DNA of 64,000 nucleotides from contig NZ_JAAIXZ010000005.1 in the NCBI RefSeq assembly GCF_010894435.1, forward strand, positions 1 to 64,000. Direction: 5' to 3'. Within the stretch, counting starts at the first letter, position 1. Every line of letters starts with the position of its first letter. The translations under genes and the position numbers were made by a program. The notes below the pieces were generated by a model, which did not search any database, was not told the origin of the DNA, and saw only the letters and a program-made list of their open reading frames with translations. Positions 41,087-51,800 of this stretch are shown one piece after another. This DNA is from Pyxidicoccus trucidator. Lineage in GTDB: Bacteria; Myxococcota; Myxococcia; Myxococcales; Myxococcaceae.

Positions 41087-43015
41087 TCAGTAGCAGAGGT
41101 AGTTGTCGTTCCAGGTGTGCGGGTCCGCGTCCTCGTACACCTGGAGGCACTGCCTGCCCGGCAGCGGGCCGGCGGGCGACCACTCCAGCTGCAACAGGCT
41201 GTTCGTGGGCACGCAGAGGTAGTTGTCATTCCACGTGTGCGCGGTGGGCTCGGAGCCCTCGTGAATCTGCGTGCAGCGCAGGCCGCCGATGGGGCCGGAG
41301 TTGCTCCACTGGATGCCGTGGTCCACCGCCGAGCACAGGAAGTTGTCGTTCCAGGTGTGCGGGTCCGCGCCCTCGCTCCATTGCACGCAGTGCCGGCCGG
41401 CGATGGCGCCGGACTGGGACCACACGAAGTCCGGCAGGTTCTGGATGGCGCGGCGCAGGTCCGGCAGCGGACCGATGTTGCGCGCGTCGGCGGCCTGGGC
41501 CGTGCCGGTGGAGGCCAGCAGGCGGCGGACGTACCGGGGGTCCAGCGAGCCCGTGCCCCGCGCGCGGGCCACGCCCTGGAGGCTGATGGCCGCGCCCGTG
41601 ACGATGGGCGAGGCGCTCGACGTGCCGCTGAAGCTGGACGTGTAGTACTGGTCCTCGCCGCTGGCGAACAGGTTGCCGTAGCCCAGGGTCGTCACGTTCT
41701 CACCCCAGCCGTGCACGTCCACGCGCGAGCCGAAGTTCGTCCAGCACATCGGCGCCCGCGTGCCGGAGGTGCTGCCGCCCACGACAATGGCCCCCGAGTC
41801 CCGGACGCCGCGGTTGAAGCGCCCGCCGTACGCGGCATCGTCCAGGTTGGCGCTGCCGTTGCCCGCCGCCTCCACCACCACCACGCCATTGGCGGTGGCC
41901 GTGGCGATGGCATCGTAGTTGTCCTGCCAGTACTCCATGGCGATGAGGTTGCACTGGCTGGTGTTGCAGGTACACGCGGTGCTGTCCGCGGGACCCTGCG
42001 CATGCAACTCGATGAGGATGACGCCGCCCCGGCCCACCGCCGCCGCCGCGCTGGAGATGGCCGCGGCCGTGGACTGCGAGCCGATGGACGACACACCCGC
42101 CGAGGCCCCATGGGCGATGCCCGTCACGCCATATCCGTTGGGCGCGCCGACGACCTCGCCCAGCACGGCCGTGCCGTGGTTGCGCCAGCCGAGGTCGTTG
42201 AACTGCGCGCCAAGCTGGGTGAAGAGGCCGGGCATGTCCTCGTGCGTGGTGCGCCAGCCACCCTCGATGTCCACGAAGCGGATGCCCGCGCCGTTGCCAC
42301 CGGGGATGCCCCAGGCGTAGCGCGCATCCACGCCGCCGGGGGCCGCGTTGAGGTAGCCCTGGTTGCCCTCGTAGAACGGCGTGGCAGGGGCGATGTCCGC
42401 GGCGGCGAGCAGCCCGCGCAGGGCCGCGTCCATGCCGAAGTTCACCATGGCCGGCTCGGGGGGCGGCTGCGCGTAGGCAACCTCCACGCTGTCCAGCGCG
42501 TTGAGCGCGGCGACCACGTCCGCCACGCGCTCGGCGGAGGTGCCGGGCACCAGCGGGACTTCGTAGTAGAGGTTGAGGTCCGCGAGCTGCCGGCCGCTCT
42601 CGGCCTCGCCGAGCACCTTGCGGGTCTCCAGCGTGGCCTCATCCTCGGTGAAGAGGCGACGGAGCGCGGCGGCGCGGGGGATCCGCTCCAGCAGGGCCTG
42701 CGCGGACTTCACTTCACCACCGAGGCGGGCCTCGTTGAGGCCGCGCCCGGTGAGCAGCGAGCGCTCGGAGTCGGAGCGCTCCGAGGCCAGGGGCAGCAGG
42801 GCATTGCCACGCAGGCGCACGCGGCTGCCCTCGTGGAACTTCACCACCACGCGCTCGACGGGCGTGCCCGCGGGCAGGTCCTTCTGGGTGTTCTTGTCGG
42901 CGGCGGGGCGGGGGAGCAGCGTCCGCGGCGCGGCGTCCGCGGCGGGAGCAGAGACCCACAGGGACAGCCCTACCAGCGCGCCGGTGAGCCGCCATGCAAG
43001 TTGAGATGACTTCAT
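41087..43015 (-). CDS. Secreted subtilisin-family (S8) protease with C-terminal repeats
   Basis: 642 aa, GAGGAA upstream. Signal peptide, then a ~200-residue N-terminal region likely acting as an inhibitor propeptide, then the S8 domain with Asp249 (RFVDIEGG), His280 (NHGTAVLGE), Asn386 (AAGNGS) and Ser466 (GTSSASP). After the protease come three repeats of about 45 residues, each ending (H)TWNDNYLC with a Gly-Pro-x-x-Gly and Cys, likely a binding module with its own disulfide. An extracellular protease fits myxobacterial predation. The closing repeats are nearly identical at the DNA level, suggesting recent duplication. Confidence 0.88.
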   Translation of the reverse strand: MKSSQLAWRLTGALVGLSLWVSAPAADAAPRTLLPRPAADKNTQKDLPAGTPVERVVVKFHEGSRVRLRGNALLPLASERSDSERSLLTGRGLNEARLGGEVKSAQALLERIPRAAALRRLFTEDEATLETRKVLGEAESGRQLADLNLYYEVPLVPGTSAERVADVVAALNALDSVEVAYAQPPPEPAMVNFGMDAALRGLLAAADIAPATPFYEGNQGYLNAAPGGVDARYAWGIPGGNGAGIRFVDIEGGWRTTHEDMPGLFTQLGAQFNDLGWRNHGTAVLGEVVGAPNGYGVTGIAHGASAGVSSIGSQSTAAAISSAAAAVGRGGVILIELHAQGPADSTACTCNTSQCNLIAMEYWQDNYDAIATATANGVVVVEAAGNGSANLDDAAYGGRFNRGVRDSGAIVVGGSTSGTRAPMCWTNFGSRVDVHGWGENVTTLGYGNLFASGEDQYYTSSFSGTSSASPIVTGAAISLQGVARARGTGSLDPRYVRRLLASTGTAQAADARNIGPLPDLRRAIQNLPDFVWSQSGAIAGRHCVQWSEGADPHTWNDNFLCSAVDHGIQWSNSGPIGGLRCTQIHEGSEPTAHTWNDNYLCVPTNSLLQLEWSPAGPLPGRQCLQVYEDADPHTWNDNYLCY

Positions 43016-43192
43016 CCAGTTTCCTCGTTTCGGAGAGAGGAGCTGCCTGCGCGAGCCCCGGACCTCATGCCCGAGGAGGCCGCGCGGGGCGCATCCTGGA
43101 TAGCGGGTCTGACATGAACAGCGGACCTGTCCTGTTTTGGTCGACTGGCGCCTGACGGGGGCGGGCTGGACTTCGCCGCGAGCCTTCGTTAA

Positions 43193-43211
43193 ACACGTTC
43201 ATTGAACGTGT
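43193..43211 (+). promoter_or_regulatory. TetR-type operator over the start codon
   Basis: ACACGTTCATTGAACGTGT: an 8-bp inverted repeat with a 3-bp centre. The candidate start codons TTG (43202) and GTG (43208) lie inside it. There is no Shine-Dalgarno sequence. TGGACT (43167-43172) and TTAAAC (43189-43194) are only weak promoter matches. Confidence 0.6.
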
Positions 43212-43849
43212 CCAACGAGCCCGCGAAGCGCCCCGGTCCCCGGGCGGCACAGAAGGAAGCCACCGCCAGGGCGGTGCTGGAGGCGGCGCGCGAGGAGTTC
43301 GAGCGCGTCGGCTTCGAGGCGGCCAACCTCCGCTCCATCGCCGCCCGGGCGGGGGTGTCCGCCGGGACGGTCATCCACCACCACGGCGACAAGCGGGAAT
43401 TGCTGCATGCCGCGCTGTTCGACGACCTCGACGAGACGCTGCGGCGCACGCTCTCCGGGCTCGGTGCTGGTCCACTGGAGACACAGCTCTCCGCGCTGAC
43501 CCGCGGGGTGTTCGGGTACTACCAGCGGCGGCCCGGGCTCTCGCGCACGCTGCTCAAGGAGTCCCTCTTCGCGGACGCGCCCTGGGCAGGGAAGTTCACC
43601 GCCCAGGCGGGAATGGTGCATGGGGCGCTCGCGAAGCTGGCCGGGGATGCGAGCGCGCGAGGGGAGCTCCGGCCCGACGTGGACGGCGCGCTGTTCGCCG
43701 TCGCGTACCTCTCGTTCTTCTACTTCGCCCTCATCTCGTGGGTGCAGGGCGCGCATGGCGCTCCGGTGGCGCTGGTGGAGCACCTGGTCCACCAGCACCT
43801 GGAGGGCCTGCGTCCCACGAAGAAATCCATCAGGAGGAAGGCCCGATGA
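43208..43849 (+). CDS. TetR-family regulator
   Basis: 213 aa from the GTG at 43208; a TTG two codons earlier is possible. HTH region: EATARAVLEAAREEFERVGF, NLRSIAARAGVSAGTVIHHH, GDKRELLHAALF. The C-terminal domain (TLLKESLFADAPWAGKF, VAYLSFFYFALISWVQG) is hydrophobic, suggesting a lipophilic effector. It overlaps the alpha/beta hydrolase gene (ATGA) and probably represses the pair via the palindrome spanning its own start codon. Confidence 0.85.
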   Translation: MSNEPAKRPGPRAAQKEATARAVLEAAREEFERVGFEAANLRSIAARAGVSAGTVIHHHGDKRELLHAALFDDLDETLRRTLSGLGAGPLETQLSALTRGVFGYYQRRPGLSRTLLKESLFADAPWAGKFTAQAGMVHGALAKLAGDASARGELRPDVDGALFAVAYLSFFYFALISWVQGAHGAPVALVEHLVHQHLEGLRPTKKSIRRKAR

Positions 43850-44721
43850 AGTCCGCGTTCAGAGGCGAGCAGGCCAAGGGGGTACTGCTGCGGTGGTACG
43901 ACCACTTCCGCGCCCGGCTGAAGGTGCCGACGGAGAGTCGGACGGTGAAGACGCGCTTCGGTGACGCGCACGTCCTCGTGGGCGGCCCGGAGACGGCGCC
44001 GAGCGTGGTCATCCTCCACGGGGCGCTCGCGAGCTCCGCGCACGTCCTGCATGAGCTGGCGCCGCTCCTGGAGCGCTTCCGGGTGTATGCGGTGGACGTC
44101 GTGGGGCAGTCGGTGAAGAGCGCGGATGCCCGGCCCTCGGTGTCGAACAACGAATACGGCGAGTGGCTGACGGACGTGCTGGATGGGCTGTCGCTGGAGC
44201 GTCCGCACGTGGTGGGCGTGAGCTGGGGCGGCTTCGTGGCCATCCGGCTCGCGGCCCACGCCCCCGAGCGCATCCACCGGCTGGCCCTGCTCGTTCCGGC
44301 GGGCGTGGTGAACGGCTCGCACTGGGACGGACTCACCAGGATTGCCCTCCCGATGATGATGTACCGGCTGTCCCCATCGGAGCGGCGCCTCAAGGCGTTC
44401 GTCCGTCACCTGCTCACGACGACGGACGACGACTGGGCGGCCTTCCTGGGCGACGCCGTCCGCTCGGTCAACATGGACATGCGGGTTCCAGCGCTCGCGA
44501 AGCCGGAGGAGTTCACGCGGCTGAAGGCGCCCACGCTGGTGCTGGGCGCGGACCTGGACGTGAGCTTCCCGGGGCAGCAACTCCTCGCCCGCGCGCCGGA
44601 GCTCTTTCCCACGCTCACCGACCGGGAGCTCCTCAAGGACTGCCTCCACTGCCCTCCGACGACGGATGCGTTCCGACGCTACTTGTCGGAACGCATCGGC
44701 GGCTTCCTGCTCGCGAACTGA
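43846..44721 (+). CDS. Alpha/beta hydrolase
   Basis: 291 aa. The oxyanion HG motif (VVILHGALASS), nucleophile elbow GVSWGG (Ser), an acid in VLGADLDVSFP and a C-terminal His in DCLHCPP make a typical serine-hydrolase triad. Start at the ATGA overlap with GGAGGAAGG before it. It resembles esterase/lipase and haloalkane-dehalogenase-type hydrolases; the substrate cannot be told. Controlled with the TetR gene. Convergent with the lipid-synthase operon through the hairpin at 44744-44767. Confidence 0.85.
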   Translation: MKSAFRGEQAKGVLLRWYDHFRARLKVPTESRTVKTRFGDAHVLVGGPETAPSVVILHGALASSAHVLHELAPLLERFRVYAVDVVGQSVKSADARPSVSNNEYGEWLTDVLDGLSLERPHVVGVSWGGFVAIRLAAHAPERIHRLALLVPAGVVNGSHWDGLTRIALPMMMYRLSPSERRLKAFVRHLLTTTDDDWAAFLGDAVRSVNMDMRVPALAKPEEFTRLKAPTLVLGADLDVSFPGQQLLARAPELFPTLTDRELLKDCLHCPPTTDAFRRYLSERIGGFLLAN

Positions 44722-44743
44722 GCCTGGGATGCACGTCAGCCGA

Positions 44744-44767
44744 GCGCCGTGAGCCCCCTCACGGCGC
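44744..44767. terminator. Bidirectional hairpin between convergent genes
   Basis: GCGCCGTGAG, loop CCCC, CTCACGGCGC: a perfect 10-bp stem 22 bp past the hydrolase stop and overlapping the last codons of the desaturase gene. Confidence 0.7.
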
Positions 44768-45853
44768 GTTCCCCTCGCGAGGCCGCATCAATCCTCCCTG
44801 GACCGGGGCTTCGAGCCTCCGCCGGAGCTCCGTGGTGCTCACCGGGTGTGCGCCCTCGCGGTCCACGAGGGTCTGGCCGTCCGCACCGTAGAGCGCCGGG
44901 CGTCCGTACAGCGTGCGCAGGGCGTGGAGGTGCGGATAGACGATGGACGCCTCGGGGTTGATGGCACGCAGGTGCTGCCGCAGGAGCGGAGCGAACCGGG
45001 GGCTCATCGCCGGGAAGATGTGGTGTTCCTGGTGGTAGCTGAAGTTGAGGTGGAGCCAGTTCATCACCGGGTGGGTCTCCACGCTGGCTGTATTCACGAA
45101 GGGGTTGTCTGTCTCCTCTGACGCCTCCTGCATCCAGTGGTTGGTGGCGATGTAGATCATCAGCGTGATGTTGCCGAAGAGGAACGGAAGGATGAGCGCG
45201 TACAGCGTGGCCCTCGGACCCATGGCCCAGCCCAGCGTGCCCCAGCCGAGCATTAGGAGCACCGTGAGCAGTCGCTCCTTCGTGCGATGCATCTTCACGT
45301 GCTGGAGCTCCGGCTTGCTGCAGTGGTGCCACAGGAAGGCCTGCCCCTGGCCGCTGAAGACGAAGCAGAAGCTGATGTAGCTGATCCAGGTGCGGGAGCC
45401 CGCTGAGACCGCATGGAACAGCTTCGGGAACCGCTGGGTGAGCCACTCCTTCTGGCGCGGGAGGATGTCCGGGTCGCGGTCATGGACGTTCGCGGCGCTG
45501 TGGTGCGCCTGGACGTGCCAGGCGCGCCAGTGGCCGGGCGTCACCAGGAACGGAGCGAAGCCGGCCCAGCCCAGCACGTCTTCGAGCACCCGGCTCCGGA
45601 ACACGGAGTGGTGCAGCGCCTCATGGGCCGCCAGCCCCATGGTGGTAATCATCTGGCTCAGCACGAAGGAGCAGAGCAGGCACGCCCACCACGGCAGCCG
45701 CCCGGTCGCGATGGCCCACATCAGGGCGGCCGCGGCGGGCACGAGCGAGAGCGCGATGACCCCGCGCAGGGGCTGCGGCTTGAAGGCGTCCTGGGGCATC
45801 GCATGTCGCAGCTCGGAGCGGAGCCGCTTGACGTCATCGACGGGGATTCTCAT
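44759..45853 (-). CDS. Fatty-acid desaturase of the lipid-synthase operon
   Basis: 364 aa. Three His boxes: HEALHH (77-82), HVQAHH (113-118) and HQEHH near 275, with two pairs of hydrophobic segments between (about 35-72 and 190-225). Such membrane di-iron enzymes introduce double bonds into acyl-CoA, acyl-ACP or phospholipid chains. It starts 24 bp after the synthase stop on the same strand, so it is the third gene of that operon and probably tailors its product. It is not closely similar in layout to the desaturase at 14394-15239. Confidence 0.85.
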   Translation of the reverse strand: MRIPVDDVKRLRSELRHAMPQDAFKPQPLRGVIALSLVPAAAALMWAIATGRLPWWACLLCSFVLSQMITTMGLAAHEALHHSVFRSRVLEDVLGWAGFAPFLVTPGHWRAWHVQAHHSAANVHDRDPDILPRQKEWLTQRFPKLFHAVSAGSRTWISYISFCFVFSGQGQAFLWHHCSKPELQHVKMHRTKERLLTVLLMLGWGTLGWAMGPRATLYALILPFLFGNITLMIYIATNHWMQEASEETDNPFVNTASVETHPVMNWLHLNFSYHQEHHIFPAMSPRFAPLLRQHLRAINPEASIVYPHLHALRTLYGRPALYGADGQTLVDREGAHPVSTTELRRRLEAPVQGGLMRPREGNAP

Positions 45854-45877
45854 GGGTTCATCCAGGGGAAGGGAGTT

Positions 45878-48800
45878 TCAGGCCATGGGACGGGCAAGCC
45901 CGCCCTCGAGCAGCATCCGGAGGCGTCCCGCCTCATCGAGCGCCGCCACGCTGCCGCACTGAAGGAGGTCCCCCTCCATGCGAGGCGCGAGCGCCTTGAG
46001 GGACAGGCGAAGCGGCACGCCGTCCCTCGTTTCCACCAGGCCCCGGTCGAACGTGGCGCGCTGGAACTGGATGGGAGCGAACACGGCGCTCGACACCCCC
46101 TCCACGTGCATCGCGCTCAGCCGCAGGGCCGCGTCCAGGACGAGCGCGGGGACGGCGCTCCCCGCCTGCCGGGGCGTCGTCGGCAGGCCGAGCCGCGCGA
46201 AGCGGGCCGTCCCGTCGAGCCGTATCTCCTCCAGGCAGTCGAACATCTTCCGCAGCTCGATGGGGGCCCCGGCGGCGCAGTGCGGGTCCCCGACCTTCAG
46301 CCCGCTCCCGGACGGCGTCGCCGCGTCCAGCTGCGGCGTGGCCCGAGGCGGCTCCGCCGTCAGCGTGAAGCGGGCCTCGGCGTAGACGAGGTCTCGCTCC
46401 AGCACCGCGCCAGAGGCATGGACGATGTCGCCCGCCAGCTTCACGTGCACGCAGAGGCGGCTGGGCTCATCAACCAACGAGGTGCACTCGGCGCGCAGCG
46501 ACTGCTGGCCTCCGGGCTTGACGCGGATGAAGCGTGAGAACCGGACGTCTTCGATGGTGACGGTGCGCAGCTCCGGCCGTCCATCGCCGAGCGCGGCCTG
46601 GAGCATCAGGTCCAGCGCCCAGGCCCCGGGCAACGTGGGCGTCCCCCGGACGAGGTGGTCTTCCAGGCAGGGGACGCTCTGCGCATCCACCACCAGCTCC
46701 CTCCGCATGGGTCGGGCGGGCAGCAGCTCCAGTCCGTAATACGCGCGCTCGCTCTCGGTGAGCTGCACGTTGATGGGCTCGCGAGGGCGGCCATCGACGA
46801 GCTGGAGGAAGAGCGCTTCTCCCTCCTCGGCGCGGATGCCGCGCAGCTGACGGCTCGCGCCGAGCACCTTGTACTCCGAGCCCCGCGTCATCCCGATGCC
46901 GTCCCAGGCCAGCCAGCCCACGCTGCACCAGCGGACCTCCTGGCTGGCGTCGCTGACCCAGGCGCAGAGCCGGTCCAGCGCCTCGTTGGCCGCGCCGTAG
47001 TCCGCCTGTCCGTCATTGCCGATGAAGCTGAAGGCGGAGGTGAGGACATGGAACGGCACGGGCCGGGCGAAGCGGCTCGTGCAGGCCACATGGAGGTTCC
47101 GGAGCCCGAGCAGCTTGGTGTCCAGGTTGGTCCGCAGCTCGGACAGGCTCCGGCGGTTCAGCTTCTTGGAGGTCTGGGTGCCGGCGCCGTGGACCACGAG
47201 GTCCAGGCGTCCGTGCTCCCGGGCGAGCTCATGGACGACGCGCTCCACCTCCTCGGGCCGTGTCACGTCCGCGGTCCGGTAGACCATCCGACCGGGGAGC
47301 CGCGAGAGCCCGTCGAGGGTGCTCCGCAGCTCGCGCGTGGCCAGGTGTCGGTCGAAGCGCTTGCGCAGCTCGGGCATGCGGACGCCGCGCTGGCTGGCCA
47401 GCTCGGCGGCGTAGAACTCCCGCTCCACCTCGGGGAGGTCCTCGTCGCGTGCCTGGAGGATGCGCTCCGGGGCCTCTCCCGGGCTGCTTCGCCCGACGAG
47501 CACGACGGTGCACCCGTACCGCTTGAGCAGGGCACCCGCGAGGACCGCCGTCACGCCGCGGCCGCCGCCGGTGAGCAGCACCACCGAGCGCGAGTCGAAC
47601 GTGGGAGCGGGGTCCGCCGTCACCTCCGTGGGCCGCAGGCGCCGGACGCAGCGTCGCGGTCCATCGAAGCAGACCTCGACCGGAGGCACGCCGTCATCCT
47701 CGGAGCCGAGCTCGGTGGCGACGAGCTCCAGGGCCGCCGCGAGCGGGAGGGCAGAGGTGGAGATGGCGCGAACGTTCCGGGCCGGGACTTCACGCCCGAG
47801 GGACTTGAGCATGCCGGCGAACAGTCCCGTCACCGGGTGCAGGGTCCTTCGTGGGCCCACCCCGCCGATGCACAGGCTCGCGAGCGAGACTTCGCCCGCG
47901 CTCAGGCGCTCGTAGGCACTCCGAGCGGTGAGGAAGAGCAGCTCCAGCGCCTCGTGACGGAGGGCCGTGTCGGAGACCACCTCGGACTCGCCCGAGCCGG
48001 GTTCGAGCCGGCAGACCGCGACGATGACCTCGGGCTCGAAGCCGAGCGCGTCGAGGCCCGCCATCGCCGTCTCCTCACGAGAGAGGTCGATGCTGCGGAG
48101 CTGCCCCTCGGCTCCAGCGGTCCCCGCGCGGAGGATGAGGTGCTCGGGTCCGCACAGCGTGTGTGCCTGGGCGGCAAGCTCGCGAGCCACCGCCTCGTCC
48201 TGCGCGATGAACAGCACGCGACGGCCTTGCAGGGACGAGGGACGTGTCGCACGGGCGGGCTGCTCGACGAGCACGGGCGCGTGGTAGCGGATGGGCGCCG
48301 AGTGGTCGAAGCCCTCCGACGCTCCGGGCCGCGTCGTCTCCAAGGGCACCACCTGGACCGCGAGCCGTTCACCCGTGGCGGCGTCCGGATGGAACATCAG
48401 CGTGGACGCGCGTCCCTCCGCGGCGTCCACCACCGACCGGAGGACCGACAGGCTCTCGCTGGCCGAGTGGCGCGGAAGCTCGATGAGCGGCCCGGCGCCA
48501 CGCTTGCCCTCCACCGACATCCGGAGGTGGCACAGCGGCTTCAAGCCCAGCCGTTCCGCCTTGGCGGAGGTGGTGACCGCCAGCATCGCCACTCCCTCGG
48601 CGGGCGAAGCCGGGCCCAGGTCTTCTCCCGGACGGAGCACGTGCGTGCTGCCCACGAGCACCAGCTCGAACCCACTCTCCAGCACCCCGCGCGAGGCGCG
48701 CAGCGCCGCGGCCAGCGACGCGGCGCCCGCGTCGACCACGAAGTTGGGCCCCTTGGTATCGAGCGCTCCCGCGACACGCCCTGGCGTGACGTTGGGCATC

Positions 48801-51800
48801 ATCCCCTGGAGCGTGTAGGGCCCGGACGGGCGGATGGAGCCCGTCACCGCATCATGGAGGCGGTCCGCCAGTGGCAGGACCGTGGCCACGTCCGGCGAAC
48901 GGTGCGCGAGCTCACGGAGCTTGCGCCGCGTGGAGGAGGCCAGCACCCGCTGGGTGGCCTCCACCCCGCGCCGGGTCTTCCCTTCGAGTCCGAGGACGAT
49001 GGCGGTGCCCGCGCGCAGCGTGTCGAAGGCACCGAGCTTCTGGACGAGCGAGCTCGCGACGATGAGGCCCAGTCCCTGGCTCACGTCCATGTCCTCGCTG
49101 ATGTCCGGCAGCAGGCGCACCGAGGAGGGCAGGCGGAGGGAACGCGAGTCGAAGCGCACGCCCGGCTCGGCCGGCACGCCCGCCACGGGGACACCCCGGG
49201 CATCCGGGAACAACCCCTCCGCGGCCACCACCACCAGCTCGGCTACCTCCGTGGGAGCGGGCCTGGGCCGAGGCGCTGGCGCGCCACCCCGGTACTCTTC
49301 GAGCACCAGGTGGGCGTTGGTGCCGCCGAAGCCGAAGCCGCTCGTGGCGGCGCGGCGGGGAAGCGCCCCGTTCTCCGGCCAGGGCTGCTCGCGGGTGCTC
49401 ACCTCGAACTCCGCGCCGAGCGCACGCAGCTCGGCGCCGGGCTGGTCGAAGTTGGACTGCCGGGGGAAGAGCCGGTGTTCGAGCGCCTTGCACAGCTTGA
49501 TGACCGATGCGGCGCCCGCGGCCCAGCCCACATGGCCAATCAGCGCCTTGACGCTGGCGAGCTGGATGCCGCTCCGCTTGCCGCTGAAGACGCGGGCAAT
49601 CGACTTGAGCTCGGTGGCGTCCCCGGCGGGCGTAGCCGTGCCGTGCGCCTCGATGTACTGGATGGACGCGGGCTCGACGTGGGCCGCCGCGTAGCAGGCC
49701 TCCATCGCGGCCACCTGCCCATCCGAGCGGGGGACATTCGCCGAGCTGCTCCGCCCGTCACTGGAGAGTCCCGCGCCGCGAATGACGGCGTGGACCCGCA
49801 GCCCGGACGCGACGGCCTCCGTCAGACGCATCAGGCCGACCACGCCCGCGCCCTCGCCGAAGATGACGCCATCCGCCCGCTCGTCGAAGGGCCGGCTGCC
49901 GGTGGCGGAGAGCCCCTTGAACTGGGAGAAGAGGCAGCTGTTGCCGGGGCCGGGAGAGAAGACCCCGCCCGCCAGGACGAGGTCGGCCTCGCCCACCTCC
50001 AGTGCCTTCATGCCCAGTGCGATGGCGTAGAGCGAGGACGCGCAGGCGGCGTCGAGCAGCATCGTGGGCACGGCGCGGCCGACCACGTCGTTCACCACCG
50101 CCTGGAGGGTGGCGTGCGGGGCCAGGTCCGTGGACCCGGCCTCGACGCCGAGCGCCCTCCGCGTCGCGCGAGCGAGCAGGTCCACTTCCGCGCCACTCAC
50201 GCCCTGGTCGCGGAGGAGGGCCTCTCCCGCCTCCAGGCACAGCGCGGCGTCGTATTCAGGGGAGCCATCCCCGGTGGAGCCGAGCAGGCACTGGATGCGC
50301 CCTGGCGCGCGCGTGGCGGTCGTCTCCAGTCCGCTCATGGCCTGCGAGAGGGCGATGGCCAGCAGCTTCTGCTCGCGGCCGTAGCGCTGGAACCGGGCCG
50401 GGTCGAGCCCGGCAGGGCAGACGAGGTCCGCGTCCCGCACCAGCCCGGTGAGCAGGGTATAGGTGCGGTCCGGTGTGCCCGTGGGGCCCGCGAAGTCCGT
50501 CACCAGCTCGGGGTGGAGCTGGCCCTGGTCGACGATGCCGCTGATGCCCTGCCGGATATGCTGCCAGTACGTCTCCGGGTCCTTCGCGCCGCCGGGAAGC
50601 ATGCACCCGAGGGACACCACCGCAATCGCGGTGTCCGCGTCGCGGCTGGAGTCCGCCGTCCGCGCTTCGGCCACGCGAGCGGAGTCCGGCTCGGCCGGCA
50701 GCGCGCCGCCGATGGCGGTCACCTCGACGGAAGTGTCCGAGGGGAGGATGCGCTGGACGATGCGCGCCAGCCGTCCATCCGTCCCGCAGTCCACGAAGCG
50801 CGTGCAGCCCGCGCGCGCCAGCGTCTCCACCGTGCCCAGGAAGTCGAAGGGCCGCACCAGGTGCGTGGCGAGCGCATCCGCCAGCTCGTCGTGCCCCCCG
50901 GTATAGGTGCGCCGCTCGATGGGCGAGTAGATGAGCCCCTGCGGCGGACGCATGGGCACCCCGGCGAGCGCGGCGCGGAACGCATCCGCGGCCGGCGCCA
51001 GGTCCCGGTGGTGGAACGCGTAGCGACTGGGAACGAAGGTGAAGCCCTGTCCCCGTCCCTGCAGGAGCGCGCGAAGCTGCTCCAGCGCCGCGCGAGGCCC
51101 CGCGACCACCGTCTGCCGCGAGTGGTTGCGGCCGGCAATCTCCAGGCTCGTCCCGCCGAGGTCCGCGATGGCCTGGGCGGTTTCGGCCTCACCGAGGGCC
51201 ACGGCCGCGAGCGTCCCCGCCTCATCCTCCACCGTCGTCTGGAGCGCCCGGATGCGCTGGCAGACCACCTCGGCCCCCGTGCGCAGGTCCATCGCTCCCG
51301 CCGCGGTCATCGCGGCAATCTCCCCGAAGCTGTGCCCCACGAAGACGTCCGGGCGCACGCCTTGCCGCCCCAGCCACCGGGCTCCGAGCACACCGGACAG
51401 GAAGATGCCGAGCTGGTCGAGCTGCGGCGCCTGCTCCAGCGCGCGTCTGACAGCCTCGGCGTCCGGGGCCGCGAGCAACGGAGTCACGTCGAGCCCGATG
51501 CTCGCGCATGCCTCCGTGACGGCCGCGAACTCCGCCCGGGCCTCCGGCAGCAGCGCCTTCAGCTGGACGAAGAGCTCCGGCTCGAACGTGCCCTGCCCGG
51601 CGAAGAGGAAGGCCGTGGAGCCGGGCGACAGCCGGGGCTCGCGTGCGGGCTCCGGAGGACCGGAGGACGCCGAGGGACGCACCGGCGCTGAATCCACCAT
51701 CCGGGACGTCCCGAGGGCGGCGGGGTCCGCCAGGAGTGACTTCGCCAGCTCCCGGATGGACTCCGGGAACAGCTCCTGGACCGCGGAGCCTCCGCGCAGC

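Noticed and set aside
46655..51691. 1678-codon open frame antisense to the lipid synthase
   Set aside because: Composition is low-complexity (Arg, Gly, Gln, His) and it mirrors the codon pattern of the real gene on the other strand.
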